A DNA stretch of 64,000 bases from Rhyacophila brunnea (GCA_022495005.1 JAGYXB010000559.1:1426001-1490000); one strand, 5' to 3'; counted from the first letter of the stretch, positions 11,353-22,116 are shown. A program made the numbers and translations. Notes: generated by a model not told the origin, from the sequence alone.

Positions 11353-11617
11353 AGATAGTTTGGTTTAGTCAGAGCTTAATGAATTTAAAAAAATAACCAA
11401 CAATATGTGTAATATGTATTTTTAATCCAACGAAAACGAATAACTATGAATGAAAAAGTGTGCACTATTTATAGCGAATTTTAACAGCCTACTTCCACTC
11501 TTTGCCACTGGTATCCATACAACACATTTCTTAGATATAGGAGTCATGAAAGGATGATAAAAAATACTGTATAAATAATGGGGCGGCATTTTGTCTAGGG
11601 ACGTCACTGGTTGCATT

Positions 11618-12178
11618 CTGTCCGCCTAACAACTATACTGTATCTAGCTTACTAGATATAATATGTTACTGTAATATTATATTATAAACTGTATAAGTCA
11701 AAGAATCTCTTTGGTATAAGTACTAAAATACTCCTATAATAAAATAAAATATTAAATAAATAAATTTGAACATTAATTTTGCAATGAGCAGGTTGTCATT
11801 GATATCGGTAAACATTGTAATCAATCATTGCTAAAATTTCTTAGAATTAACCTGCCATTACCTGCCGATGATAAGCTATACGTGTCTACCTAAGCCTGCA
11901 CCTTTTAGCTGAAAATAAGCCCACATATAAAACCACAACATTCCTTTGCGTTTTATACGCGAATCGACGTAAGTAAATGTTTAGTTTACGGATCTACCGC
12001 AATTCAATGCAAGAATGTAAGCGGGTAATATACTTAATCAATAATCGATAGTGGTTAAACGTAAATACTACTGGCAAAGGCTTCACTATACCTACATACT
12101 ATTATTATTTACTAGCCCTTTAAAAAGTATACTTACTTATATAATTAATTGGTAAGTATATATTTTAGCCCACCCACG
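11618..12178. other. Gene-free AT-rich stretch
   Basis: Nothing recognised here. Confidence 0.4.
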
Positions 12179-12179
12179 A

Positions 12180-12465
12180 TGGATTCTATTTTGTATGGAA
12201 AGTTATTTCAGAAAAATCCGTAAAAAGTAGAAGACTATTATTGATTGCTAAGGGGCTGGTCCTAGCAACTAAATTATTAATATATACGTGCGTCACTATG
12301 GAAATCAAAATGTAATGTCAAAATGATATTTCAGTATTCTATATTTATTTGTTTTTTATTTACTTCATATCAAGCACAAGTTTGAACATATTGAGCACAA
12401 TAATTCATCAGAATATTTAAAAACGTTGTATATAAAAAGTTCTTTTTATCTTGTAATTATTTCAC
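12180..12465 (-). mobile_element. Fam-B MITE, partial
   Basis: It matches the part of Fam-B around ATATATACGTGCGTCACTATG and ends AAAAGTTCTTTTTATCTTGT. The opposite end is missing relative to 5349-5795. Confidence 0.65.
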
Positions 12466-12569
12466 TATCAAATAGCAAATCTCACACCACTCCACATTGT
12501 CTCCCATTGTGAGGAGTTCCAAGGCGTCGGTAATATAATTATGACCTACTATTGCCAAAATGCGAGGCG

Positions 12570-12735
12570 TCGTGTGTCCCTGGTTCGAATCCTGGGTCTG
12601 GATAGTACACATCTTGTTTTTCAATTTTGTGTATGAGTCAGAGTATGGGTTGAGCAAGTGGCTGACATCCATTTCTCGTAAAACAAAATCTGTGGAGGCT
12701 TATGATCTTATTAGGATCGGACATAGTCAGAAGAT
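12570..12735 (+). mobile_element. Fam-D SINE with shortened body
   Basis: GTCCCTGGTTCGAATCCTGG (box B) is followed by the Fam-D body and the tail TTAGGATCGGACATAG. The box A half of the head is replaced by unrelated sequence, and part of the body near 12690 is deleted. Confidence 0.7.
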
Positions 12736-13045
12736 ATATTTTAGCGCCCGGGGCCAGTACCTAGGAAAAATGCACCCCACCCCTTACGGAATATAACACT
12801 TGTAGGCACCTATGGGAGCATACTTATTATCTACCAATAACATGATAAGTTAGACGGTATCTGGTTATCATAAACACAATTAAAATTATACCTACAGATT
12901 AAAAAACTAATTTTCAAAAATTTACTGCCCGTAAGACTGAAAAAGTTCAAGATCCCTGATTTTTTGCTAGTATAAAAATCATAGAACTCTTCATATACTT
13001 GATTATGATGGGAAAACAGTAAATTTTTAACATTATATACATAAT

Positions 13046-13220
13046 GGTACTTTTCGGTTATCAGGAATACAGCGGAAAACACATTTTGAAAATACGCGAT
13101 ATACTGGATTATTTGTTAGTTTGGGTTAGTTTAGGTTAGGTTAGGTTTGGTTAGGTTAACCCAGTTTATCGGCTATTTTCAAAATGTGTTTTCCGCTGTA
13201 ATCGATAACCGAACATTACC
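13046..13220. mobile_element. Fam-A foldback with internal TTAGG tract
   Basis: Nearly the whole element is one inverted repeat: GGTACTTTTCGGTTATCAGG at the left, and GATAACCGAACATTACC at the right. The centre holds GGTTAGTTTAGGTTAGGTTA. It is flanked by perfect 8 bp copies of TACATAAT (13038-13045 and 13221-13228), showing integration as a unit by a transposase that makes 8 bp duplications. Confidence 0.9.
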
Positions 13221-13809
13221 TACATAATTAACCAGATGAAAGACAACTGATAAATTACATTCGACTTTAGTATAACATAAACACATTTTTTTAATGATTA
13301 TAAACACCAAAAAGACCTTTCTTGGACGTTCAACAAAACTCCACTTCGGCGCCCCTACCCGATATGCGCCCGAATCATCTGTATCGCTCGCACACCCCTT
13401 GTTACGTCACTGCACATTATGGGGTTGTATCCTTTCTGTTATGGTTTTGAGCCGAAGATCGATTGAACGTCAAATATTTAAAAGAATAAATAAATTGTGA
13501 AGCGTCCGTTAAAGGCGGCAATCTTGAAAAGGATTTCAATAAATTTATTTAGATCAAAATTCGCAGAAAGTAATAATGTGATCGATATAAATAATTATAA
13601 TAAAATGTATCCTACGTAGAATGTAACGTTTTTCACGTCAAAGAGTCAAAGCGACACCGCTCGGCACTTCTGAAAATAATTATTGTCGAGATCGCCACCA
13701 ACGCCACCTTTTGAAATAAAAACGGACCACCAGTATTTCGCACCACAATAGGAAACATCACGATTTTTTCTTCGAATTGATATAATTACAGAAACAGATT
13801 GTAAATGTA
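13221..13809. other. Gene-free stretch
   Basis: No feature recognised. A more GC-rich patch at 13620-13760 lacks a protein-like frame. Confidence 0.4.
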
Positions 13810-13835
13810 ATATATATATATATATATATATATAT
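13809..13835. repeat. (TA)n microsatellite
   Basis: An uninterrupted TA dinucleotide run of about 26 bp. Confidence 0.9.
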
Positions 13836-13884
13836 CACCCCAAACAACTAAAAGGATCCAAATATGTGGAATAAAACCTTTGGA

Positions 13885-14082
13885 ACAAGTCGGTTACGGG
13901 GAAGCCAGGCGGTAACCGCGCTAATTTTCATAGCCGATTTCGGCAAAATTCATGAATTCAAGAATGAAAACATAACCTAACCTAACCTAACTTAACCTAA
14001 ACTAACCCAACCTAACAAATAATCCAGTATATCGGCTATTTTCAAAATGTGTTTGCCGCTGGCTTCCCCATAACCGACTTGT
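13885..14082 (+). mobile_element. Fam-A MITE, cleanest TIR copy
   Basis: Terminal repeats ACAAGTCGGTTACGGGGAAG and, reversed, ACAAGTCGGTTATGGGGAAG face each other. The interior contains the Fam-A core and about eight degenerate CCTAA units. No coding potential is seen. The terminal sequence differs from that of the foldback variant at 13046, although the interior (AATAATCCAGTATATCG, TTTTCAAAATGTGTTT) is shared. Confidence 0.85.
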
Positions 14083-14331
14083 AACAATCCATTTTATAAG
14101 GAGATAAACTAATATCGGTACCAACATACTCGTATTATAAAAGCTAAAAAGCTTACTAAGCCTGGTCGCACATAAAAACTCGTCTCGACTGCAATACGTC
14201 GAATTTGTCGATGTGATTTTGTTGTCATTCACAAAAGACATGTAAATTAATGTTACAAATAGCGTCGGTGTGACATTTTTTGTAGAAAAAATATTTGTTT
14301 GTCGCATGTAACAAATTTCACTTGGCATGGG

Positions 14332-14366
14332 CTGCAGTCAATGACATTATATGTCATTGGCTGCAG
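14332..14366. repeat. 35 bp near-perfect hairpin
   Basis: CTGCAGTCAATGACAT is followed by TAT and then ATGTCATTGGCTGCAG, 15 of 16 arm positions pairing. Its function is unknown; no adjacent gene suggests a terminator or operator. Confidence 0.7.
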
Positions 14367-16065
14367 TAGAATAGAACAATGTGAATCAGCGAATGCGTAG
14401 GTCTTAGGTCCTATTCGAGGTCAGTCATTCGTTTCGGCTACGTATGTGACGTCACTGTACCGGCATGGTACCATCTGTGTGCGCAGAAGAGACTTGCAAC
14501 ATTATTGGGTATTACAGTACAATAATATTTATGTTGTAAGGATTTTCTATACTTACTTTTACAAAATTTTGTAAATTTTGAAAATTTTGATATCCATTAA
14601 AAAACCCACTTAGGGTTTTCGTATATATATATTTCGTATATAATAAGTGTACAAATTCATAATATTGTTGGAACGAATAAGAAATGTATTCTGTCTCTAT
14701 CTATACGTATAGTATTTAAGCAACGGCTTATCTGAATATTCTTGATAATGGTGTTACAACCGAAATAGCTATCGACAAACCTTTTTAAAAACCTGTAGAA
14801 TTTAATATTAATTATATTTTCATTTCTTGTAAAATGGAATTCTACCAAGTAAATGCTAACTCAATTAATAAAGTACCTTTATTATGTAGCTAACGTCTAT
14901 ATCTTTTCGAATTGCGTGGCGTCCAGTTGTCCCGGCGCCAAATCGTCCTAGACCCGATTTTGAGGCTCCCGCGATAAAAAAAACAAAAATCATAAATTGA
15001 AACTACCAATTTCCAACGTAGGTACCCAGTAAAATGATCAATGTAAATCTTTCTGAGAATCATAATATCATGTAAGTGAGTAAGTGTGTAAGTTAAAACT
15101 AAAAATATTTTTTATTAAAGATTTTTTAAATAATATATGTACCTACGTATTATTGGAGTGTTTATATTACTCGTATAATGTATATACCCTGTTAATGTAA
15201 GTTTATGCTTTGGCTTTAGTTTAGGTAATATCAATTTATACTCAATTTTTGAAAAATCGTAAATCTACCCTAATTATTATATATTCCATGGTTATTTTTA
15301 TCATTAAAATAGAGTTTATGACTTATAAAGATTTCTTCCGGCATTCTAAATTGTTATATATGTGTAAAACATTTTTAGTTACCATTACGTGAGAATCATA
15401 GATTAAATATAACTGTGAGAAAGATATAAATTTTAGAAACGTGAATCTTTTTTTTTTTTTTTTTAAATAAATTCAATCGATTTCAAAGCTTTTCACAAAT
15501 AGACCATTTGCATAATTATCACTAAGCCGCGAGGTAATATTTAATCACGAAAATATGGTGTGTGGGTTTCTGACATTCCACTTCACAAAGCGTGTGGAAG
15601 AGTGGTGGTGATGGAATTCATCAGCACAAGTGGTCGAAGCCATGAAAGGAATTGTATGCAGTAACATTACTTTTTATTTGAAAACAATTTAATTAATCCG
15701 CATAGATATGTTAATAGAAATTATCTTAATTGTATGGAATTTACTATTTAAATTGTTGTAATATTTCGTCATGGAACGTTGCCAAACCTTTTAAAGTTAA
15801 CTCAAACAATTAAATTGTTATAAATGGATTTATAATATTGTATAAGTCAATATCTACGATTTCTAACGGTCAGAAAGTGGTATGTAGGTTTTTAATTTTA
15901 TCATAATCTAAATTCTTACATAATATACGGTCACGGGCATATAGATATCTAGTATTCGTTGTTAGTCGAATAACTGAATTATTTATGTTTCTTATTTGGT
16001 TATTGGTGTTTTAATTTAGATTTATTATGGTCAATAGTATATTATTTGTGTATACATAAAATTGT
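14367..16065. other. Long gene-free AT-rich stretch
   Basis: About 1.7 kb without recognised element. The open frame 14657-14848 (-) has no domain. A poly-T run lies near 15450. Confidence 0.4.
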
Positions 16066-16620
16066 ATGTCGGTTATGGGGAAGCCAGACGGGAACCGCGC
16101 TAATTATCATAACCGATTTTGGCAAAATTCAAGAATTAAAACCTAACCTAACCTAACTTAACCTAACCTAAACTAACCCAACCTAACAAATAATCCAGTA
16201 TATCGGCTATTTTCAAAATGTGTTTGCACATTTCACCGTGGAGTATATTGTACGTATGTTAGAAAATGCGACAGTAGTTTGCAAACAGTAATGTTCCAAT
16301 TAGATAGCTACATAAAGTATTTTCGAGAAATGGATACAGTTAAGTAGACACTTATTGGTAAACTGTAAATTAATATATTGAAGTAAATATTGTCGTTTCA
16401 GTTAACCTATAATATTCATGTCAAAATAAAACACTTAAAAATACGTAAAAAACCATCGGAAGGATAGAAGAAAATTGGCAGGTATCTAAATTAAAATAAT
16501 CATATCGTATATATTATTTAATATATAGTTTCATCGTTATTCATTCGAATTGAATCTAATTGGAACATTGCTGTTTGCAAACTAGCGCCGCATTTAAAAT
16601 TCATTGTGAAATGTTCAACG
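16066..16620 (+). mobile_element. Truncated Fam-A joined to an inverted-repeat element
   Basis: GTCGGTTATGGGGAAGCCAG begins a Fam-A copy with a long CCTAA tract (about nine units). It stops abruptly at TGTGTTTGC and continues as CACATTTCACCGTGG, a Fam-M end. The segment 16225-16310 (with TTTGCAAACAGTAATGTTCC) recurs reversed at 16555-16620, so inverted arms about 85 bp long enclose roughly 240 bp. Confidence 0.6.
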
Positions 16621-16829
16621 AACAACTGCGTCATTTGATTAAGTGCTTTACGAACACATGCTACATGGACACAGGCTCACGAAGAATAATAATAATTGTC
16701 CTACGGCCAACTGCATACGTACAACTTATATGTAACCAAAATATATCATAAAGATTTCAATAAAATAATATAATTATAAATTATTATATTTGAAAAAAAA
16801 ATAATATTCAAAACTAGTATTTTTGTTTA

Positions 16830-16988
16830 TGATGTCCAATCTTAATATGATCATTATGAGCCAACAGAGTGAAGGCTTGTATTAACAGTTTTTTTTACGA
16901 GAAATGGATGTTAGCCACTTGCCCAACCTATTAGGTCCATACTCAAACACAAATTGAAAAAAAAATGTGTATTTGCCAGACCCATTAT
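16830..16988 (-). mobile_element. Fam-D SINE, headless
   Basis: The tail and body are present (GAGAAATGGATGTTAGCCAC, AACCTATTAGGTCCATACT), but the copy ends at CCAGACCC, just before the tRNA head. The loss of the promoter end is consistent with 5' truncation during reverse transcription. Confidence 0.75.
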
Positions 16989-17330
16989 CATGGAGAAGGT
17001 ATCTATTAGTTAGCGAGTTGCACGTCTCATCAATGAATGGGTCACGAGTTTTAATCACGACGGCATTGGTTTAATGGGTATAGTTAATTATGATTTCTCT
17101 ATGTTTGTATTTGGATCCAGGTTAGGTTTGGAATGATGGGGTTGAGCTCTGATGAAGACTACGAAAAAATTGAGACGATTCTCATTTTATTTAATTATTT
17201 ACAAGAATTCAAATTTGCATCTCCTCTGTAGCGGATATATAATAAACATATTATAGCTATGTACCTATTTATTTTTCAGCAAATTCATGAGAAGAGGATT
17301 GTTTTTTTTTGTATTTAAAGATAGTTTTTT

Positions 17331-17600
17331 TTCTTCTTCTTGGTCATGACTGACATTCACGACTGAAGGTCATAAATACCTTGACAACGGTCATCTTCTG
17401 AGCGATCAAGAGTCTCCACTCCTCTCCACTCCTCTCCGTCCTCTGTTTCTCTCAGTGCATAGTGAATATTGTCCCCAGTAAGCTCCCTGACTTGGTCGCT
17501 TCAGCGCGCCGACACTCTTCCTCTGCTGTATCTTACCTAGATGCTATCCAAAACTATAAGTATCTCCAAATTATCTGGTCCGTACCGAATATTGTCGGGT
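17331..17600 (-). pseudogene. Fam-H LINE C-terminal fragment
   Basis: This is a diverged relative of 7442-7735 in the same orientation, starting from TTCTTCTTCTTGGTC. The coding frame is broken by substitutions and small duplications (CTCCACTCCTCT twice). Confidence 0.55.
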
Positions 17601-17647
17601 CCTTTATCTTCAGTCTTTCTAAATGATTGACTGGAGCTGTTTGCCAG

Positions 17648-17780
17648 GGTCCGTCCTCACAAAGGTCCAATTGGCCACGCGGACCTGATTGCAACAGAGG
17701 CCAATTTTGCGATATTTGAAAAATTTGCAGCGTCGTATGGGGAGCGGAATAATCCCGACTCCTCCGTAGAATCAGATTAA
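17648..17780 (+). CDS. Candidate terminal exon, unrecognised protein
   Basis: Immediately after a pyrimidine-rich acceptor-like TGTTTGCCAG, one frame stays open for 43 codons to TAA. It reads VRPHKGPIGHADLIATEANF, then AIFEKFAASYGERNNPD and SSVESD. Base composition is clearly richer in G+C than the surroundings, and the residue mix is protein-like. I do not recognise the family. It sits between a Fam-H tail and Fam-L, so it could equally be a piece of an unrecognised transposon. No partner exon is visible upstream. Confidence 0.22.
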
Positions 17781-17786
17781 AATATC

Positions 17787-17940
17787 AGTACGCAGGTACA
17801 TAGGGCGCATCACGCCGGCGCCCAGCAGAGCTGGACCTCACTTTCTTTCTAGAGTCAGTATTAAGCACCGAGGTGTATGGTTGCAAATAATCGGTCCCGT
17901 GCGGCTCCGTTCGGAACGAAATGTGAGCAATTAAATATTC
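17787..17940 (+). repeat. Fam-L dispersed repeat, copy 1
   Basis: It begins AGTACGCAGGTACATAGGGC and contains GAGGTGTATGGTTGCA and GTGCGGCTCCGTTCGGAACG. It is related to 50102-50340, where a 6 bp target duplication defines the ends. The class is unknown. Confidence 0.6.
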
Positions 17941-18081
17941 ATTATGTCGCAATACAGCGCTGTGGAAGGCGGCCGTGCATAATCCACAGCTGTACAGAGA
18001 CTGCAGGTGGAGAAGGGTGTATTGGTTAGTCCTGTGCTCTGTTCAATACATAGCAGTGTCCATATAAAAGAGATAATTGAA

Positions 18082-18445
18082 AGGCTACATGTAAATTGTA
18101 TATATTAAATTTCACCGTAGCACAGTTTGCCGTGAGCTTTCTTATCGGAAAGAGATGACCGTATACTATATGGTCATCTCTGATTTTGGCAAAATTCAAG
18201 AATGAAAACCTAACCTAACCTAACAAATAATCCAGTACATCGGCTATTTTAAAAAATTATTTGCTATGGATTAAGTTGGTACTCTAAACCGACAAAAACC
18301 GTATTTTATTTAGAAATGAATTTTATCTCAGTACTATATAATCCAAAGAGGTTGGACGGTCTTTAATATACGACCATATATTTTAGACACAAAATTTCAC
18401 GGTGAAGTGTGATGCGGCGAACTGCATACGCACAAATTTCTGGAC
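18082..18445 (+). mobile_element. Fam-M element, uninterrupted
   Basis: It runs from GGCTACATGTAAATTGTATA through TTTCACCGTAGCACAG, the CCTAACCTAACCTAAC core, and CAAAGAGGTTGGACGGTC, to CGGCGAACTGCATACGC and TTTCTGGACTCG. It serves as the reference for recognising insertions in the copy at 5150-6240. Confidence 0.7.
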
Positions 18446-18544
18446 TCGAATTTAAGGAGGTCTAAATACTGTACTATTATCGATAAACGAAACAGTAGTA
18501 GTCGTGAAACAATTACAGAAACACACTAGTTTGAGAAAATCACA

Positions 18545-18885
18545 AAAAAAAATTTTGAACTCATTGGGAATCGAATTATGAACCCCCATATGAGAATGAA
18601 GAGGCGACGTTGGACCTGGCTCGGCCACGTGCTGCGGATGCCAGAAGAGAACCTCAACCTGGCTTGCCTGTTTTTCAAGCCGACCGGATTCCGGCGTCCT
18701 GGAAGGCCACTAAATACTATCTATAGAGTGTATACGGCGGAGCTACGGGATAATGGTTTGACCTGGAACGAAGCAAGAAGACTGGCGATGACAAGGATTC
18801 TTGGAGGCTCCGCTTGGTGTCCATATGCACCAACTAAGTCGCGGCTATGGCCGAAGAAGAAGAAGAAGGAGATGTGAGAAACTAC
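18545..18885 (+). pseudogene. LINE reverse transcriptase C-terminal tail
   Basis: The frame 18578-18877 gives RRRWTWLGHVLRMPEENLN, then the PTGFRRPGRPLNT motif and RDNGLTWNEARRLAMTRILG. This is the characteristic region after the reverse transcriptase domain in many animal non-LTR retrotransposons (GHVLRM, GRP, NGLTW). It has no initiation context of its own and ends in a GAAGAAGAAGAAGG tract, the 3' tail. It is a 5'-truncated insertion with a recently open frame. Confidence 0.85.
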
Positions 18886-19754
18886 TACATTGGACTGCGA
18901 CAGGTTACAGTAACAATCTTTTAAAAATCAACAATCAATTATTTTAATAATATGTATATTTTTTTAAGTTAAACCCCCCCCCCTCATACCATTTTCTGTG
19001 TGCACGCCTATATTAAAATGATCAAGTATCAACTCAATATTCGAGATATTTTTTTTATTGTAAAGAAAAAGTATGCATAACAAAACATTATTTGATAAAG
19101 CCATGCATACATAGTGAATGCATTTTCAACATACAATCAAATAGCCATCATTTGAATTTGAATCATGTCTGCCTCAACATCGCCAGACAAGATTGTCAGA
19201 ATAATAAGATAATTCTTTAAAGATCCTGTCATATGAGATGTATTAAAGGGCACCCTACAATGAGAGAGGAATTCATTCAGACCCCTTTGCAGGGCGTAAA
19301 ATAAAAATAAATGAAACTTGATATTTTTAAAAAATTGTATCACACAATGCGGATTTAAAAAGCGAAATTCCTTTATTGTCACGAGTGAAATTCCATCCAA
19401 TTTATTAAAATGTCTATCCGATTCTATTATGTCTTTGGTATTTACAAAATTATGTTTTCTTTATTTTTGAAGGCCGTTATTTTTGATGAGGATTTGTTAT
19501 TATACAGAATAATCGACTGCAACGGCATAGCTATTATTTAAATGTAATATAATGCTATCGTTTTTTTTATCATAGGCATCACTATTTTAAATAAATAAAA
19601 AAAAACATTAATGTATTACCAAACTCCTTTTAACCAACATAAAATTTGTGTAATTCATAAATACGAATAAGCGAACTACAAAATACTAATTATTATTGCT
19701 TTGAGTATGATCATAATGATGTCACTTGATTATTTTGACAGCTGTCAGCGACTG
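18886..19754. other. Gene-free stretch
   Basis: It contains a C-rich run near 18977 and no recognised gene. The frame 19137-19400 (-) has no domain. Confidence 0.4.
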
Positions 19755-20383
19755 AGGGAACACAGAATTAATTGGAACTGAAATACCTAACGGGTGTGGA
19801 GTAACAGAAAACTGATCTCGAGTGTGGAAGAATATGGGATAAACCCAAAAGCGTTGGAGGGAGCTAGGAGCAAGAGCACGGAGCAGTGGAGCAATTGGGT
19901 TTTAGCCGGAGCACCGAAAATGTGTAATGCTCCGCTGCTCCGGATGATTTTTTTTTAAATATTCTATTTGATACTTTGCAACACTGGAATTATTTAAAGA
20001 CGAGTGATAAATAACCTCCCTTTTTTGTTACAGAAGAGGCAAACAATTAAAGACGATTTTGTTTAATATAATCAATACTTACCTTATTTTAACTACTTAT
20101 TTTTTAACATTGTATACATATAATAACTATTACAACTTTTTACCCGGAGCGGAGACTGTGGATAAACCTCAACACGTGTTAAGAATACGTCACTATAAGC
20201 GTGTCCTTCGTTCTGACAATTTCTCTCGGTTTATGCACTGACACCCATTCAATATTGTTGTATTTGAAGGTTGCAATACATACTTTTGCACGTCCATAAT
20301 GTGTGTTTAATTTTTTCACATTTTCCTAGGATACTCACACATTTAAAACCCTGCTTCAAAATGTAGTGTATTGGGGTACAACA
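19755..20383 (+). repeat. Fam-N repeat, interrupted copy
   Basis: The outer segments (19755-19845 and 20161-20383) match 55957-56244 over the stretch GGGAACACAGAATTAAT to GTAGTGTATTGGGGTA. The copy is split by a hAT-type insertion. Downstream it abuts a Fam-M end fragment (20385-20440; CGAACTGCATACGTAC). Confidence 0.8.
19846..20160. mobile_element. hAT-type MITE inside Fam-N
   Basis: A 315 bp block from CAAAAGCGTTGGAGGGAGC to GGAGCGGAGACTGTG is bounded by perfect GATAAACC duplications (19838-19845 and 20161-20168). GGAGC words are repeated near both ends. The empty site reads GGGATAAACTTAAACACGTG in the other Fam-N copy at about 56032. It is non-coding. Confidence 0.9.
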
Positions 20384-21187
20384 GCTCACGGTGAATGTGA
20401 TATATCGAACTGCATACGTACAATTATTCGGACACGCAAAATCAGGGAACTCGGAAATATTATTATTGTACTGTGCGCAAAATAACGTATCGACAAAAAT
20501 GCCGTTAACACCAAAGAGACATCAACGGTAGGTTAAGTCAGCAACCGCGAACTATGGCACCAATCTAATAAACAGAATGCTCGAGATTTACACGAGTTTC
20601 TAGTCTAGAGTGAACCATGCATATCAGCTACGTATTAGAAATTACCATCATGAGATAAGGGTTAGTACTGCAGTCAAATAATATTCTTATGGGGTAATTT
20701 TGGGCGAATCTATCTTATATTATAGTGTATAGTTACTTATTCACGTCATTCAAAAGTATTGTGTGTTTATAATATTCATATGGAATATTTTATTGTGTTT
20801 GAAAAAACTATGGCATCACTCATGTACCCCAGAAGGGAGGGGCTGACAGGGTTCTAGCCTTTAGGCCCGGGCTTAGGCGGGACCTGGCATAGGGTTTCAA
20901 GCAGTTGATAATATAATTAAATGATAACTCACGTGATGAATTTTATTTTATAATTATTTTTAGTGTGATTAATATAAATGGTTATTTATCCATTATGTCG
21001 AAAGCTCGTATGTCACTTGGTTACCAAAAAAGGGGGTCGCGATTAGTGCTTCATAATATTATGACAAGTGCTGACAACTCAATACTTAATTCAAGTAAAA
21101 AAGTCAAAAATTGCTATAAAAATATCGAATACCTTTGATTTGACTTCAAAATTCTCTGAGTACCATTTGGAGAACACTACTGTAGAG

Positions 21188-22116
21188 CATGGTTTCCCAA
21201 ACTATGGGTTGCGACCCACCAGTGGGTCGCGAGCGAATATTGAGTGGGCCCTCGCCACTGTATACATGAATTAAAAAAAATAGGAAGTGATAAATTTGAT
21301 ATTTCACTCAGTTATTTATAATTCCTAAAAATTAGTAGTTTTGAAACACTTGAAACTTTTATTATTGAAAACCAAGTGCAGCCTAAGATGAACGTACTGT
21401 CTGAAATTTCCAGTCATTTATCACACTGTTGATAAATAACTTTGACGACTATTTTGGGGAAGAGATGAAAAAGTTTGATTCGTTGCGTTGGATTTGTAAC
21501 CCATTTCAAGACGACTTACCAACTAGTATGTCAACAAAAGCAAGTGAAGAACTCATTGATTTATCAGAAGATACGTCACTGAAAAATAGTTTTAAACGAA
21601 ATTCTGTCTCTCAGTTGCTGATAATTATCATTGCCTGGTCAATGAAGCTATGAAAGTCCTCCTCCTCTTTACTACCTCATATCTATGTGAGGTCGGATTT
21701 TCGGCTATGGTTAACATTAAAACTAAATACCGAAATAAATTAGATATATCAAACTCACTGCGATTAAAAGTAACTAAAGTTGAAGTTAATGCTAAAACTG
21801 TAATGAAGAAAAATAAGAAACAAATACATCCTTCCCATTGAAATAATCCTTGCAGGTGTAGGTATTTAAGTAATATTTTTTTTTTAATTTAAGTTGTGTT
21901 TCTTATTTCAACAGTCTTTCATTCATATTGGTAACACTTATAAAAAATATTTTTTTTTATTTCAATTAGAACAAATAGACAGCATTAAGTAGTTCCATGA
22001 CTCGCCACTAGGGAATCTGAGCATTGCCAATATTTATGCCCTCTTTTCTCTAAGACAGCTAAGAGGTGGGTCCCAAGTTAGATGGGTCGGAGCCCAGTGA
22101 ACTTTGGGAACCACTG
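21188..22116 (+). mobile_element. hAT transposon with decayed transposase
   Basis: Terminal repeats CATGGTTTCCCAAACTATGG and, reversed, CAGTGGTTCCCAAAGTTCAC are flanked by perfect CTGTAGAG (21180-21187 and 22117-22124). The length of 929 bp is far shorter than a complete hAT element (several kb), so the element is internally deleted and keeps only the C-terminal coding part. Confidence 0.93.
21430..21841 (+). pseudogene. hAT transposase C-terminus, ZBED5-like
   Basis: The first frame reads WICNPFQDDLPTSMSTKASE, then ELIDLSEDTSLKNSFKR. A one-base shift near 21600 leads into FCLSVADNYHCLVNEAMKVL, TSYLCEVGFSAMVNIKTKYR, and LDISNSLRLKVTKVE. This is the C-terminal dimerisation region of ZBED5/ZBED8-type hAT transposases (expected motif YLCE-x-GFS, then K-T-K-Y-R-N-R-L). 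The catalytic N-terminal half is gone, and the frameshift makes it a pseudogene. Confidence 0.88.

Larger units (their letters stand above)
9101..11510. mobile_element. Fam-C hAT-type MITE, copy 2, middle layer
   Basis: Ends CAGTGGTGAAGGGTGGAGG and, reversed, CAGTGGCAAAGAGTGGAAG are flanked by perfect GTATCCAT at 9093-9100 and 11511-11518. The Fam-C sequence is 9101-9376 plus about 11353-11510; the centre is occupied by another insertion. Copies at 763-1376 and 28508-29092 lack that block. Confidence 0.92.
8644..11609. mobile_element. Fam-G hAT-type element, outermost layer of a nest
   Basis: Terminal repeats are CAGTGACGTCC at the left and GACGTCACTG at the right. They are flanked by the perfect 8 bp duplication GTTGCATT at 8636-8643 and 11610-11617, the target length typical of hAT transposons. 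Fam-G's own sequence is 8644-9092 plus 11519-11609; everything between is a later Fam-C insertion. A compact relative lies at 38440-38801. No transposase is visible. Confidence 0.9.

Noticed and set aside
13118..13160. TTAGG-type tract as a chromosome end or fusion point
   Set aside because: Every such tract in the window lies inside a Fam-A or Fam-M element with defined ends, so a telomeric origin is not needed.
14002..14328. 108-codon minus-strand frame
   Set aside because: Its end overlaps the Fam-A MITE and the rest has no domain; length is compatible with chance.
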